Program-made: the position numbers and the translations under genes | The notes under the pieces: generated by a model | Database searches by the model: none | Seen by the model: only the letters and a program-made list of their open reading frames with translations | Told to the model about the DNA's origin: nothing | Assembly: GCA_016707785.1 (NCBI GenBank) | Contig: JADJGZ010000011.1 | Location: forward strand, 77,290-141,289 | Source: Bacteroidales bacterium | GTDB taxonomy: Bacteria > Bacteroidota > Bacteroidia > Bacteroidales > UBA4417 | Length of the DNA stretch: 64,000 nucleotides | Reading direction: 5' to 3' | Part shown: in pieces, positions 9,637-19,021 of the stretch | Numbering within the stretch: the first letter of the stretch is position 1 | Layout of the letters: the number at the start of each line of letters is the position of its first letter

Positions 9637-10014
9637 TCAAGACTGTGGATCCTTTGAATTCCAGGGTTCTGATTTCTTGGGTTTTGCCAGCGCTTCGAGA
9701 AACGCTGTAGCAAGTGAAACAATAATACTAAACAGTAGGGCTGACCAGAAACCATTCACCGAGAAACCCTCCAGAACAGAGTCGGTGATCATAATCATGA
9801 AAGCATTAATTACCAAAAGGAACAGCCCAAAAGTGATCATTGTAACCGGAATAGTAAGCACAATCAGCAAAGGTTTCAGAAATGCGTTCAGTGCACCTAA
9901 AATCAAGGCTACAACCATTGCAGACGGAAAACCATCAAGGTAAACACCTGGCAATATATAAGCAGAAAAAAAGACAGCCAAGGACGAAACAAGTAATTTG
10001 AGTAATATCTTCAT
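9637..10014 (-). CDS. YvlD-like four-helix membrane protein (phage-holin family IV annotation)
   Basis: This 125-residue protein has four hydrophobic segments (about 5-25, 30-50, 58-80 and 85-110), including the conserved pattern GALNAFLKPLLIVLTIPVT. Proteins like this are often labelled phage holin family, but in bacterial chromosomes they are usually ordinary membrane proteins with no lysis role. No phage gene is nearby. It sits 12 bases after the preceding envelope gene and 21 before the PNPOx-like gene, which suggests one transcript. Confidence 0.75.
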   Translation of the reverse strand: MKILLKLLVSSLAVFFSAYILPGVYLDGFPSAMVVALILGALNAFLKPLLIVLTIPVTMITFGLFLLVINAFMIMITDSVLEGFSVNGFWSALLFSIIVSLATAFLEALAKPKKSEPWNSKDPQS

Positions 10015-10026
10015 GACAGGTGAAAA

Positions 10027-12918
10027 TTAGATCGACAAATTTATCGAAAATAGCATATCAGCGAAGGCTTTTTTATCCTCGAAACGATATCCCATTCTCC
10101 AGCCCAGGTCAAAAGGCAATAAGAACCGAAGTATATGCATGTCAGTGGAAATCTCAACACCTGTTGAATTCAGGAATGAAGACTGGCCTGCTTCTTTATA
10201 AACAAAATGATCATAAAAAAGATTTGCTTTAAATCGTTTAAAATAGAATAAGGGCCCAATGGCCAGATCTGGATATAGAAATGGAAACTTGTAATTAATC
10301 CCAAAACTCAACGCCTGACTATTAACAACAGGATGATAGCCCCTGGGAATATTTATCAGATCAGCGTAGAAATAGTCTTTTTTCTCTTTTTGTTGTACCC
10401 CGGCATAACACCTGATACTGTGGTGCCTCATCAGTCCGGGAAAGAGCAGAATCGCTTCTGCAGATCCGATGTAACCATAAGAACGATCACCTAAAGGAGA
10501 ATGCCTGAAATTAAAATCGAGTACCTGGCCCCATCCGGGATAAAGATCTTTCTGGCCCTGTTTGAGGAAATTAGATAAATAGATCCGGTAGTCGAGTGAA
10601 TGTATATTCCCTTCAAAACCTATGGTATCAGTCCGGGTGTTATTTGATACTCCTAAATAAGAAGTATGAGCCAAAAGCTGTATTCCGGAATAAAACCTGC
10701 CATGATTAAAAAGCAAGGGAATCTTTAATCCACCACTTATCCGGGTTTCATTCCAGGTATAGCGTGTCTCGGTACCTTCATCTTCAGTATGATATCCAGC
10801 ACCTTTTCCATATGAGGCATCCACATCGAGAACAGGATACCAGCCTTCCCATTTAAAGCTAACATTATATTTCCCGGTCTTATCAGCCAGGTCCCATTCA
10901 TATCCAATAATTGTGGTAGCTGTGCTCAATAGATTCTGCGACATAAATGATACACCGGTATTTGACTCGGATGTCATATAATTGAAATAAGCAGGTGCCC
11001 AACTATGGAAATTAAACAAATGACTGCCTTTGTGATAAGCTTTTGATTCATAGGTTTTACCCGAATAGGCTGTTGAATCGACCATTCCGGTTTCTTCTTT
11101 CACAATTGCATTGTAAACCGAATGCGAATTATCCTTTATATTTTCAAGGGATATCCACCGGGCAGGGTCAAAATCGGTTTCTACCAAACTATAACCATTT
11201 GCATCATACTCAGAATACACCAATTTTCTCCGGTTATGATTATACTGTCCATTACACGAACCAAAGGCTGAGGAAGTAACCTGAAAGACTCCTGATCCCG
11301 TAGTATCTAGTGCATAAATATTCTCAATTCCAGAATATGATCCATTAAAAAGAATGTAATTGCCGGCAAAAGTTGGGTTGGAAATCTCAGAAAATGTAGG
11401 TGGCAGCACTGTTTTTCTTTCCAGAGTTATTGTGTTTATTAGTTGAATTTGTTTCCCATGTTGATTCAGAAGCATGAAAACAATCCACTCACCTGAAGGT
11501 GACCAGGAAGGGTTCATAATGAAATCCTTGCCTGATTCGAATAATACCCTGATTTCCTTACCGGTATTAAAATCAAGTTCAATAAGAGATGCTTTATCCT
11601 GCAGATCCACACTGACTGCAACCAATGTTTTTCCGGAAGGAGAAAGCGCCGGTGCGAAGTATCTGCTCTTATGCGTCAACTTCCTGATTTTGCCTGTATT
11701 GTATTCAAAAACCTTTATAACGGAGTAATTACGATTTTGCCATCGGGGATCAGCATCCCTTTCCGTCCATGTCATATAGCTTTCAGATAACGAAAAACAA
11801 TCTACCGCAGAAGAGCCGGGTTTGTTTGAAGATGTTGATGAACCGGAATTTACAGAAAAATTTTCTGATGAAAAAAATCCAGGAGTGAACAGGATTTTTT
11901 CGTTACCCGACTTATCAATAATTACAAACCTGCTGATATCATTCAAACCTGTGCGTTCAGCAATCCACAGAGAGTCGTTTAGATAATGAGGGAATTTATA
12001 CCTTGTATATTCGTTTCCTTTAACCCTGGTGATTCTTGTGAAAGGGCTCAGAATCGTTTTTGAAGCTTGTTCTTTCCAGAGGCTGTCCAATTCTTTGAGA
12101 GATGATTTATAGAGCTCGTTTTTATTCATTCCGGTGACTTTTTTAAGGCCCACGTTAAAAGGATTGATCAGAAACGGTTTACGTCCGACAACATCCATAG
12201 CAGATATCCATGACTTGTAGCCAAAATTCTTCCAGGTTAAGGAAACTATTTGGTAACCTAATGAATATTGGTCCGGAATAAAATCCCTGTATGATCCAAA
12301 AACAGCCTTATCATAACTGTAAATACCTTTCTGAATAACCTGCGCCCTCAAATCCATTTCAAAGGAGGGCACCCTTCCTCTACCAGAATGACTTAAAGCA
12401 GTTTCTGTGCAAACAGCATCTCCCTCCATAAACCACATTGGTACGAACAACCCGGAAACTGCAGCTGTTGCGTGTTCACCAAAGACCCAGGTGAGGCCCT
12501 TTGTAAAACCCTTATTCAACATATCCATTTGAACGGCATGGCGAAATTCATGAATCACCAATTGTTCCATCCAGTTTTGAGAATATGTATTCTGAGGAGT
12601 GCAGGTATATAATTCAAGTCGCTTGGGGGTCCAGACAGAATAGGCATTAGGGATAATATCAGAGGTATGGATTACGACAGGAACAAAACGAGGCTGATGT
12701 CCAAGGGTCTTGGTTCCATGAATATATACGTATTCAAAAAGCCCTGTTAATTCCTGGGCTTTTTTTTCATACGCTTCAGGATAAATGAGTCTGAAATTGT
12801 CAGTTTTGATCGTCCGCCAATGCACAGAAGCCGGATCCTGGCCCAGGTTATAATATTGGGAGAAGACCGGTAAAGAGCAAAATAAAGCCCATAATAATGA
12901 TAAGCTTCGATTGATCAA
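10027..12918 (-). CDS. Secreted HExxH metallopeptidase-like protein with beta-propeller and barrel regions
   Basis: This 963-residue envelope protein has a signal peptide (1-20, ending PVFS). A peptidase-MA-like region follows with VIHEFRHAVQ (His123, Glu124, His127) and a downstream WFMEGDAVCTE whose Glu could be the third zinc ligand, giving a gluzincin layout. Residues ~270-600 hold TolB/WD40-like blades (for example SPSGKTLVAVSVD and NPSWSPSGEWIVFM). The last ~300 residues look like an outer-membrane beta-barrel, with alternating aromatic strands and an N-L-S-I end. Proteolysis is inferred from motifs only. It is the first gene of a three-gene operon with a -7 box at 12970-12977. Confidence 0.72.
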   Translation of the reverse strand: MINRSLSLLWALFCSLPVFSQYYNLGQDPASVHWRTIKTDNFRLIYPEAYEKKAQELTGLFEYVYIHGTKTLGHQPRFVPVVIHTSDIIPNAYSVWTPKRLELYTCTPQNTYSQNWMEQLVIHEFRHAVQMDMLNKGFTKGLTWVFGEHATAAVSGLFVPMWFMEGDAVCTETALSHSGRGRVPSFEMDLRAQVIQKGIYSYDKAVFGSYRDFIPDQYSLGYQIVSLTWKNFGYKSWISAMDVVGRKPFLINPFNVGLKKVTGMNKNELYKSSLKELDSLWKEQASKTILSPFTRITRVKGNEYTRYKFPHYLNDSLWIAERTGLNDISRFVIIDKSGNEKILFTPGFFSSENFSVNSGSSTSSNKPGSSAVDCFSLSESYMTWTERDADPRWQNRNYSVIKVFEYNTGKIRKLTHKSRYFAPALSPSGKTLVAVSVDLQDKASLIELDFNTGKEIRVLFESGKDFIMNPSWSPSGEWIVFMLLNQHGKQIQLINTITLERKTVLPPTFSEISNPTFAGNYILFNGSYSGIENIYALDTTGSGVFQVTSSAFGSCNGQYNHNRRKLVYSEYDANGYSLVETDFDPARWISLENIKDNSHSVYNAIVKEETGMVDSTAYSGKTYESKAYHKGSHLFNFHSWAPAYFNYMTSESNTGVSFMSQNLLSTATTIIGYEWDLADKTGKYNVSFKWEGWYPVLDVDASYGKGAGYHTEDEGTETRYTWNETRISGGLKIPLLFNHGRFYSGIQLLAHTSYLGVSNNTRTDTIGFEGNIHSLDYRIYLSNFLKQGQKDLYPGWGQVLDFNFRHSPLGDRSYGYIGSAEAILLFPGLMRHHSIRCYAGVQQKEKKDYFYADLINIPRGYHPVVNSQALSFGINYKFPFLYPDLAIGPLFYFKRFKANLFYDHFVYKEAGQSSFLNSTGVEISTDMHILRFLLPFDLGWRMGYRFEDKKAFADMLFSINLSI

Positions 12919-12969
12919 GCAGATGTTTTTTTACCGAAAGAAAAAAAATGATCATTCGGAGTATTTGTT

Positions 12970-12977
12970 CAAAATTA
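12970..12977 (-). promoter_or_regulatory. Candidate -7 box (TAATTTTG, minus strand)
   Basis: This TAnnTTTG match lies 52 bases ahead of the HExxH protein gene and could serve the whole three-gene envelope operon. No -33 box was identified. Confidence 0.4.
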
Positions 12978-13062
12978 CCTAAAAATGCTATAAAAAAAGA
13001 AAATATTGATAACGCAAAGGTTATAGTAAAACCTAAACTATTGAAGCAAAGCAGAATGTAGA

Positions 13063-13437
13063 TTAAACAAGATTAAACTGGTAGAATAAAGAATTGAACT
13101 CTTCAAAGCTAAAGGGTTTTTGCGCATATCCATCCACGCCGGCTTCAATACATTCTTCTTTATTAGGATTGGTAGTGATGGCTATGATAGTCGTATGACC
13201 GCTTTTCCTGTAATCTTCTTCGATTTTTCGAATTTCTTTTACAGCTTGCAGTCCATCCAGTTCCGGCATTTGTATATCCATGAGGATAAGGTCATACTGC
13301 CTGTTCTTGAACATACTAACAGCCTCATTTCCATTTCTGGCAACATCCACATCGTGACCTATCCTTCTCAGGTAGAACGATGTGATCTTTTCAATCATCT
13401 CATCATCCTCAGCTAACAAAATATTCAATTTTTTCAT
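13063..13437 (-). CDS. Receiver-only (CheY-like) response regulator
   Basis: This is a single receiver domain of about 124 residues without an output domain. The acidic pair is in LLAEDDEM, the phosphoacceptor Asp is in LILMDIQMPELDG, the switch Thr is in IIAITTNP, and the invariant Lys is in GYAQKPFSFEEF. I placed the start at MKKLNILL (13437); in-frame ATGs at 13449 and 13524 are alternatives, the last overlapping the end of the upstream T9SS gene by 26 bases. No histidine kinase is adjacent, so it is an orphan that probably acts by protein contact or in a phosphorelay. Confidence 0.85.
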   Translation of the reverse strand: MKKLNILLAEDDEMIEKITSFYLRRIGHDVDVARNGNEAVSMFKNRQYDLILMDIQMPELDGLQAVKEIRKIEEDYRKSGHTTIIAITTNPNKEECIEAGVDGYAQKPFSFEEFNSLFYQFNLV

Positions 13438-13498
13438 GTTCTCAGGCATATATGTTTTAAATTCCTTTAGTTTATCGACGGGGTTGGCAGATACATAA

Positions 13499-15631
13499 TT
13501 ACTCTGCGATAAGTTTTTTAGCATGGCTAGTAGTTTTAGAGGTTACCTTGACAATAAAAATACCATGTCCGGTAAAAGGAATTAGAAGTTCTGATTGACC
13601 TGAACCCTCATATTGAAGGAGTTGCTTACCTTCAAGGGAGAAGACTTCAACCAGACTGTTCTGATGTTCCAAACCGGTGATCTTAATATTGCCTTGTGTG
13701 AGTATGATATTTGGTATCTGAGTATTAACTTCATCATTTCCTGCAACCAAATCGAAGTGAAGAACGAATCTCATTGGGTCGTTCAGCATGGAATGGTTAA
13801 AAACATAAACAGAATCCTTCCTGAGATCGGTAAATGTTTTAGTGGATTTATCCTCGAGTGTAATAGGATAACGGAATTCGAAATTTGAATTTCCTGTTAC
13901 CGTAAGCTTAAATTCTTCTTCAGCACTGGCTAAAAAACCAATTGGAATTTCCATAGAGGAAGAAAGGGATGGCATTGTATTCACAGCCAACTTTGTTCCA
14001 TCAGTCAGATTGGTAAAGATCGACGGGGCATCTGTTGAACCGGATATCTTATAAGCATCATAGTCATCATCAAAGTCAAAACTTGACGAAGAGTTAAATC
14101 GGATAATGGATTCATCACTTCTGCCATTTCCTTCTACTTTGAACTTTAATGAGGATTGACCAAGATCGATGGTTGAGTTTTCATTAATTGAAGCAACGGC
14201 GTTCTTATTCACCTTCACAGTGCCAGTTTGTCCTTGTTGCCTGGCTTTCACGAAGAATCCCTGCATTGGGGCAATATACCTGCTACCATTATTGATTGAT
14301 ATAAGATCACTCCCAGGAAGATAAACTGAATAATTTCCTGAACCTGAAGGATCCGGGTAATAGATCGCTTTTGCAATACAATTCCGCTGCCATCCAAGAG
14401 CTGAAGGATCGTCCTGTTGCCAGTCGAGATAGCATGGATAAGGATTTCCAATCAGGTTCCAACCTTCATTGAGCGCTGTAATTGATTGTACGACTTCACC
14501 TTGAACAGGATTACCCTCGAAAACACGGGTTGCTGAATAAGGAGAAAGCAATTCATAACCTTTCATGGATTGCAGGCTAACATTGGTAGGAATGATGTAT
14601 TCACCCCAGTTACCAGTTTGTTCGCTGTATTCACGCAGATACATATTCATGAATACTCCGGAAAGGGCATCATTAAGTGGAGATGATACCAGAATGGGTT
14701 GATTAGCGGGAATCTGGATTTCAGATTTAACAGAACCGATAACATCCCCCATGGTGATCAGTGAAGAGTGTTGTGTGTAGGTATTTGTTAGAAAAACTTC
14801 AGCTCCTTCGCTGATGGTTAAGTTACCTTCAACTTTAAGTGTTGCTGAAAGATTAACTAATAGCTTAGAACCGGGGCTTACTACGAGGTTGTTGCAAAAT
14901 CCAGTTTCATTGAGTTCAGGTTGAACATTTACTGAAAGAATGGCTACATTATTAATAGAGGTGGGAACTTCACCATTCGACCAGTTTTGAGCATCCTGCC
15001 ATTTATTACTGTATGTTCCAATCCAGTTGATTTCTGATAATATAGAACCGGCCGGTATTGAGGAAGATGTTATCCCCATAATGGTTCCATTACCGGAGCA
15101 GGTATTGGTTGTAAATGTACCGGTGCCTGTAATTGTTGAAAGTGAAGTAATATCCAGATTGCCGGCGATGATCATACTTCCAGCAATTATTTGTGAAGCA
15201 GCAGATGAATGAGTTAAATCAGAATAAATTTTCATTTTCCCATTAACTCCGATAAGTATAGAAGCATATCCGGTAACAGAACAGTTGTTCAGTTGTATTT
15301 CACCATTACAAATCATGGATGAATTATCATTCAGGAACATGTTAAAGGAGCTGCCCCTGAGTAAGCCGGACTGACCCACTTCAATCATACCTGATGCTGA
15401 AAGGGTAAAGTCATTATTAAGTATGATACGGGTATTAATAATCAAAGTATCATTTCCCTGGGGAGTTACTCCGGCAGACATTCCACCAGGCTCATTTGAC
15501 CAGGAACCGGTGTTCGTCCAGGCAACATTATTTCCAATGGAGAAAAGTTTTTTTCCTTCCCTGCCATAAACCATAACTCCTGTAAGCAGGATCAGGCTTA
15601 AAAGTGCAGAATTGAGAAGGAATCTTTTCAT
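13499..15631 (-). CDS. Large secreted protein with T9SS C-terminal sorting domain
   Basis: This 710-residue exported protein has a signal peptide (1-23) and a body rich in Gly, Ser, Asn and Thr that suggests stacked beta-strands (about 30-330). A middle region contains LNEGWNLIGNPYPCYLDW, a pattern common in Bacteroidota surface proteins. The C-terminal ~75 residues (from IPNIILTQGN, with LVEVFSLEGKQLLQY and GIFIVKV) are a type A T9SS sorting domain, which is removed during secretion to the cell surface or medium. It has no recognisable catalytic motif. The response regulator gene follows closely on the same strand. Confidence 0.8.
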   Translation of the reverse strand: MKRFLLNSALLSLILLTGVMVYGREGKKLFSIGNNVAWTNTGSWSNEPGGMSAGVTPQGNDTLIINTRIILNNDFTLSASGMIEVGQSGLLRGSSFNMFLNDNSSMICNGEIQLNNCSVTGYASILIGVNGKMKIYSDLTHSSAASQIIAGSMIIAGNLDITSLSTITGTGTFTTNTCSGNGTIMGITSSSIPAGSILSEINWIGTYSNKWQDAQNWSNGEVPTSINNVAILSVNVQPELNETGFCNNLVVSPGSKLLVNLSATLKVEGNLTISEGAEVFLTNTYTQHSSLITMGDVIGSVKSEIQIPANQPILVSSPLNDALSGVFMNMYLREYSEQTGNWGEYIIPTNVSLQSMKGYELLSPYSATRVFEGNPVQGEVVQSITALNEGWNLIGNPYPCYLDWQQDDPSALGWQRNCIAKAIYYPDPSGSGNYSVYLPGSDLISINNGSRYIAPMQGFFVKARQQGQTGTVKVNKNAVASINENSTIDLGQSSLKFKVEGNGRSDESIIRFNSSSSFDFDDDYDAYKISGSTDAPSIFTNLTDGTKLAVNTMPSLSSSMEIPIGFLASAEEEFKLTVTGNSNFEFRYPITLEDKSTKTFTDLRKDSVYVFNHSMLNDPMRFVLHFDLVAGNDEVNTQIPNIILTQGNIKITGLEHQNSLVEVFSLEGKQLLQYEGSGQSELLIPFTGHGIFIVKVTSKTTSHAKKLIAE

Positions 15632-15994
15632 TGGTTCATTATTGTTTTGTGGATAGTACTGTTTTGGGAATCAACTGTTAACCTTGAGAGAAACTTTACT
15701 AAAAAACTAACAACCTGATTTTAAGATGAATAATTCAAGACTGCTAGACAAGGCTTTAACAATGAATTCTTCCAGATAAATTGTTGCTCTCCAATAAACA
15801 AAATACATGCCTCAAATAGCTAATCATTGAATATCAAACAATTGTCTGAGGACTATGAAAATCTAGTTTTTAAAATTTGTCCGTTTTTGGGAATGAACTT
15901 AGAAATTTTATCTATTTTGGAACAATCAACTCAAATACATTGAAATGATGTAATAATTAAATTTTTATTAACATTCATTGTTTATAATTAAATC
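15632..15994. other. Intergenic, AT-rich, no gene seen
   Basis: These 363 bases between two minus-strand genes have no ORF with recognisable sequence and no RNA gene. They must hold the promoter of the T9SS gene, but I could not find a clear TAnnTTTG box on the minus strand. Confidence 0.5.
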
Positions 15995-16717
15995 TCACAG
16001 GATATCACAAAAATAATTCCAAACCGGGTCAGAAGGTGGTTTAGCGATGCAAATAACAGGTTCTTTTTTTACCGGGTGGATGAATTCAATTTTTCTTGCA
16101 TGCAGATGAATTGAGGCATCCTGGTTAGATCTTGGAAAACCATATTTCAGGTCCCCTTTGATAGGACAACCTATTTCTGCTAATTGTGTCCTGATCTGGT
16201 GGTGACGCCCGGTCATCAGATCAATTTCAAGGAGATAATACTGATCACTTTTCCCTATTAACTTATAGGTGAGTTCTGCTCGCTGCGCTTTACTATTTCC
16301 CGGTTTGACAACAAATGACTTATTCTTGGATTCATTTCTTAAGAGGTAATGAATTAACCTGTCTTCAATATGAGGTGGCTCATTCTTTACAACGGCCCAA
16401 TAGGTTTTCTGAATTTCCCTGCTTTTAAGCATTTCATTGAGACGGCTTAAGGATTTACTAGTCCTTGCAAAAATGGTAACACCACTAACAGGCCTGTCAA
16501 GCCGATGCACCACTCCCAGGAAAACGTCCCCGGGTTTGGCGTATTTATGTTTAATATAAATTTTCAGCAAATCGACGAGTGGCTTATCCCCACTTTTGTC
16601 ACCCTGCACTATTTGGGAAGGTTTTTTGTTAACCACTAATAAATGGTTATCCTCAAATAGCACCTGGGATTCAAGTTCAGCCAGTAATTCCCTGATATCA
16701 GTACTGCTCTCGTTCAT
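15995..16717 (-). CDS. RluA-family 23S rRNA/tRNA pseudouridine synthase
   Basis: This 240-residue protein isomerises uridine to pseudouridine in RNA. The catalytic Asp lies in HRLDRPVSGVTIFAR, the family signature, near residue 90. GRHHQIRTQLAEIGCPIKGD and LHARKIEFIHPV follow as expected. There is no S4 domain, so it is closer to RluA/RluC-short or TruC-type members; the exact target uridine is unclear. I chose ATG 16717 because the sequence upstream of it reads as the end of panB. The two genes overlap by 20 bases and are probably translationally coupled. Confidence 0.88.
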   Translation of the reverse strand: MNESSTDIRELLAELESQVLFEDNHLLVVNKKPSQIVQGDKSGDKPLVDLLKIYIKHKYAKPGDVFLGVVHRLDRPVSGVTIFARTSKSLSRLNEMLKSREIQKTYWAVVKNEPPHIEDRLIHYLLRNESKNKSFVVKPGNSKAQRAELTYKLIGKSDQYYLLEIDLMTGRHHQIRTQLAEIGCPIKGDLKYGFPRSNQDASIHLHARKIEFIHPVKKEPVICIAKPPSDPVWNYFCDIL

Positions 16718-17510
16718 TGGGAAAATCGAGGCTTTTAATATCTGAAATATACCTTCCCACAGAGTCAACAATGTCTTCACTCAGGTTCATATATCTTCTT
16801 AAAAACCTGGGAGAAAACTCTGTGGTAATTCCAAGCATGTCGTGTAAAACCAAAACCTGTCCATCAACTTTGCCGCCGGCTCCAATACCAATCACCGGAA
16901 TTTTAGCATTCCTGGCAACAGTTTCACCCAGGCGAGCAGGAATTTTTTCAAGAACAAGGCTGAAACAACCTGCCTTTTCGAGTAAACCGGCATCAGTAAT
17001 AAGTTTATTAGCTTCTGACTCGTCAGTTGCTCTTACAACATAAGTTCCGAATTTATGAATCGACTGAGGTGTAAGGCCGAGGTGACCCATTACAGGGATT
17101 CCGGCAGATAATATTCTTTCAACCGATTCGATCACTTCTACACCTCCTTCGAGTTTAACAGCATCTGCGCCCGATTCCTTCATAATTCGTATCGCGGATT
17201 GCAAAGCTTCCTTCCAGTTTCCCTGGTAGGTACCGAAAGGCATATCAACAACCACAAAAGCCCTGCTGACGCCTCTTACAACAGAAGAAGCATGGTAAAT
17301 CATCTGGTCCAGGGTAATAGGCAGGGTACTTGAATGGCCTGCCATAACATTGGAGGCTGAGTCTCCAACAAGGATCACATCAATGCCTGCTTTGTCAAGT
17401 AATCGGGCCATTGAGAAATCATAGGCTGTTAACATGGCAATTTTGACACCTTTCAATTTCATCTCCTGCAAAACATGTGTCGTTACTTTTGATATGGTTC
17501 CGGCCTTCAT
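16698..17510 (-). CDS. panB: 3-methyl-2-oxobutanoate hydroxymethyltransferase
   Basis: PanB makes 2-dehydropantoate from 2-oxoisovalerate and 5,10-methylenetetrahydrofolate, the first committed step of pantothenate and CoA synthesis. The 270-residue length is standard. Signatures visible are MLTAYDFSMARLLDKAG, VGDSASNVMAGHSST (Mg2+ ligand Asp), DMPFGTYQG, VKLEGG and GHLGLTPQS, with IPVIGIGAGG near residue 205. No other pan gene is adjacent; the 3' end overlaps the rluA-like gene. Confidence 0.95.
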   Translation of the reverse strand: MKAGTISKVTTHVLQEMKLKGVKIAMLTAYDFSMARLLDKAGIDVILVGDSASNVMAGHSSTLPITLDQMIYHASSVVRGVSRAFVVVDMPFGTYQGNWKEALQSAIRIMKESGADAVKLEGGVEVIESVERILSAGIPVMGHLGLTPQSIHKFGTYVVRATDESEANKLITDAGLLEKAGCFSLVLEKIPARLGETVARNAKIPVIGIGAGGKVDGQVLVLHDMLGITTEFSPRFLRRYMNLSEDIVDSVGRYISDIKSLDFPNEREQY

Positions 17511-17692
17511 GATAATAGACTATTAGTTAGGTGAAAGACGTGAAAGACTTATAATTCAGATTCCAAAAAAGCTGTTAAACATTGCATGCTTTCTTCAGGA
17601 ATCAGGGGTGCAAAGCTACAAATAAATGGAAAAGATCATCAATATATGTTGGCCACAGTCATAATACAACCACAATAATGGTTATTTTTGCA

Positions 17693-17700
17693 ACGTTCCA
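17693..17700 (+). promoter_or_regulatory. Candidate -7 box (TATTTTTG)
   Basis: This TAnnTTTG match lies 16 bases before the lipoprotein ATG at 17717. It supports that start over an upstream in-frame ATG at 17582. Confidence 0.5.
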
Positions 17701-17716
17701 TTCAGAAATGACATTC

Positions 17717-18730
17717 ATGAAATTCAACTCATTGCTTCTTCTTGTCCTTCCTTTACTGATTCTTACTTCGTCATGCGAAACGGATTTTGATGTTACCGCT
17801 GATTATAAGGAGATAGCAATTGTTTATGGGCTGTTGAGTCAGAATGATACCGTACATTATTTAAGGATTAACAAAGCTTACCTGGGTGACGGGAATGCAC
17901 TTATCTATGCAGCGAATCATGATTCCAGCTCATTTGGGACCAGCATTGAGGTAATTGTGACAGAGACAAATCCGAGTGGAATTCAGAAAACCATAGTTTT
18001 TGATACTACTACCATTCATGATAAAGAGGCTGGTATCTTTTATTCACCAGATCAACTCATGTACAAGGCAACTGCCATCCTGAATCCGCTTAGCACCTAT
18101 ACATTGAAAGTAAAAAACAAGACCAGCGGTAATGAAGTAACCTCAGTGACTAACCTGATTCAGGATTTCAGCATCTCAAAACCCGCTAAAAATGCTGCAG
18201 GCATCAGGAGATTTGATTTTAAAAGGGATACCATTTCAATGCAAAAAATTGAATGGAGTTCTGCTGTTAATGGCAGGCTATATCAACCGATTCTTAGATT
18301 CTATTTTAAAGAAATCAACTTTACCGGGGATACCATTACCCGTGAAATTGAATGGAAATTCGCCAGCTATAAATCCAGCTCACTGGAAGGCGGGGAAAAA
18401 CTTTCAGTTGATTTTAAGAGTGAAGAATTCTACAAATTATGTGAAGATAATATTCCATATGCTGATATTCAGCTGGAAGAAGATGTCAGTTCAAGGCTTG
18501 TGGATCATTTCGTGATAGATTTTACCGTCGTCGGGGATGAATTCAGTACTTATCTTGATGTTAATGGTCCTACAACCGGGCTACTCCTTGAGAAACCCTC
18601 CTACTCCAATATTACAAATGGCCTTGGATTATTTTCCAGTATTTATAAGTTAAAAGTCAATGCCCAGGTTGGAGATAAGATCAAAGCAGATCTGCAGGTA
18701 AAGACTGACCTGCATTTCTTCGCCAACTAA
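17717..18730 (+). CDS. Hypothetical lipoprotein, DUF4249-like
   Basis: This is a probable lipoprotein of 337 residues. The signal sequence runs to LILTSSCETDFDV, with the lipobox Cys at about residue 20. The body is beta-rich, with the opening pattern YKEIAIVYGLLSQNDTVHYLRI, and resembles DUF4249-type Bacteroidota lipoproteins, some of which are encoded with TonB receptors. None is adjacent here. I do not recognise a function. The start was chosen for the intact lipobox signal and the promoter box just upstream. Confidence 0.65.
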   Translation: MKFNSLLLLVLPLLILTSSCETDFDVTADYKEIAIVYGLLSQNDTVHYLRINKAYLGDGNALIYAANHDSSSFGTSIEVIVTETNPSGIQKTIVFDTTTIHDKEAGIFYSPDQLMYKATAILNPLSTYTLKVKNKTSGNEVTSVTNLIQDFSISKPAKNAAGIRRFDFKRDTISMQKIEWSSAVNGRLYQPILRFYFKEINFTGDTITREIEWKFASYKSSSLEGGEKLSVDFKSEEFYKLCEDNIPYADIQLEEDVSSRLVDHFVIDFTVVGDEFSTYLDVNGPTTGLLLEKPSYSNITNGLGLFSSIYKLKVNAQVGDKIKADLQVKTDLHFFAN

Positions 18731-19021
18731 CCTTCGTCTCCTATCACTTTCCGTCACACCTGATTCAGGGATTTCTGCCGTTTTGTCACAATTTGTCCAG
18801 GAAAGACTGTTTGCTGACAGTTGTATATATGCTATTTCCTAAATCATGATAAATTTCATAATTAATTGTTATAGTGACCATTATAAGCGAATAATAATCA
18901 AAATATTTCTTAGCAATGATCAGGAACATTGAATAGGAAGGATACAGGGTGAGCTTGGCATAATGATTGACAACCCCTACTTGTTAAATTGATTTTAATC
19001 TACAAAACATATCATAATCAA

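Noticed and set aside
9637..10014. Phage holin indicating a prophage
   Set aside because: The family name is misleading; no phage gene, integrase or attachment site is nearby and the gene is in an envelope operon.
17582..17716. 45-residue N-terminal extension of the lipoprotein
   Set aside because: It precedes the lipobox signal and contains the likely promoter box at 17693-17700.
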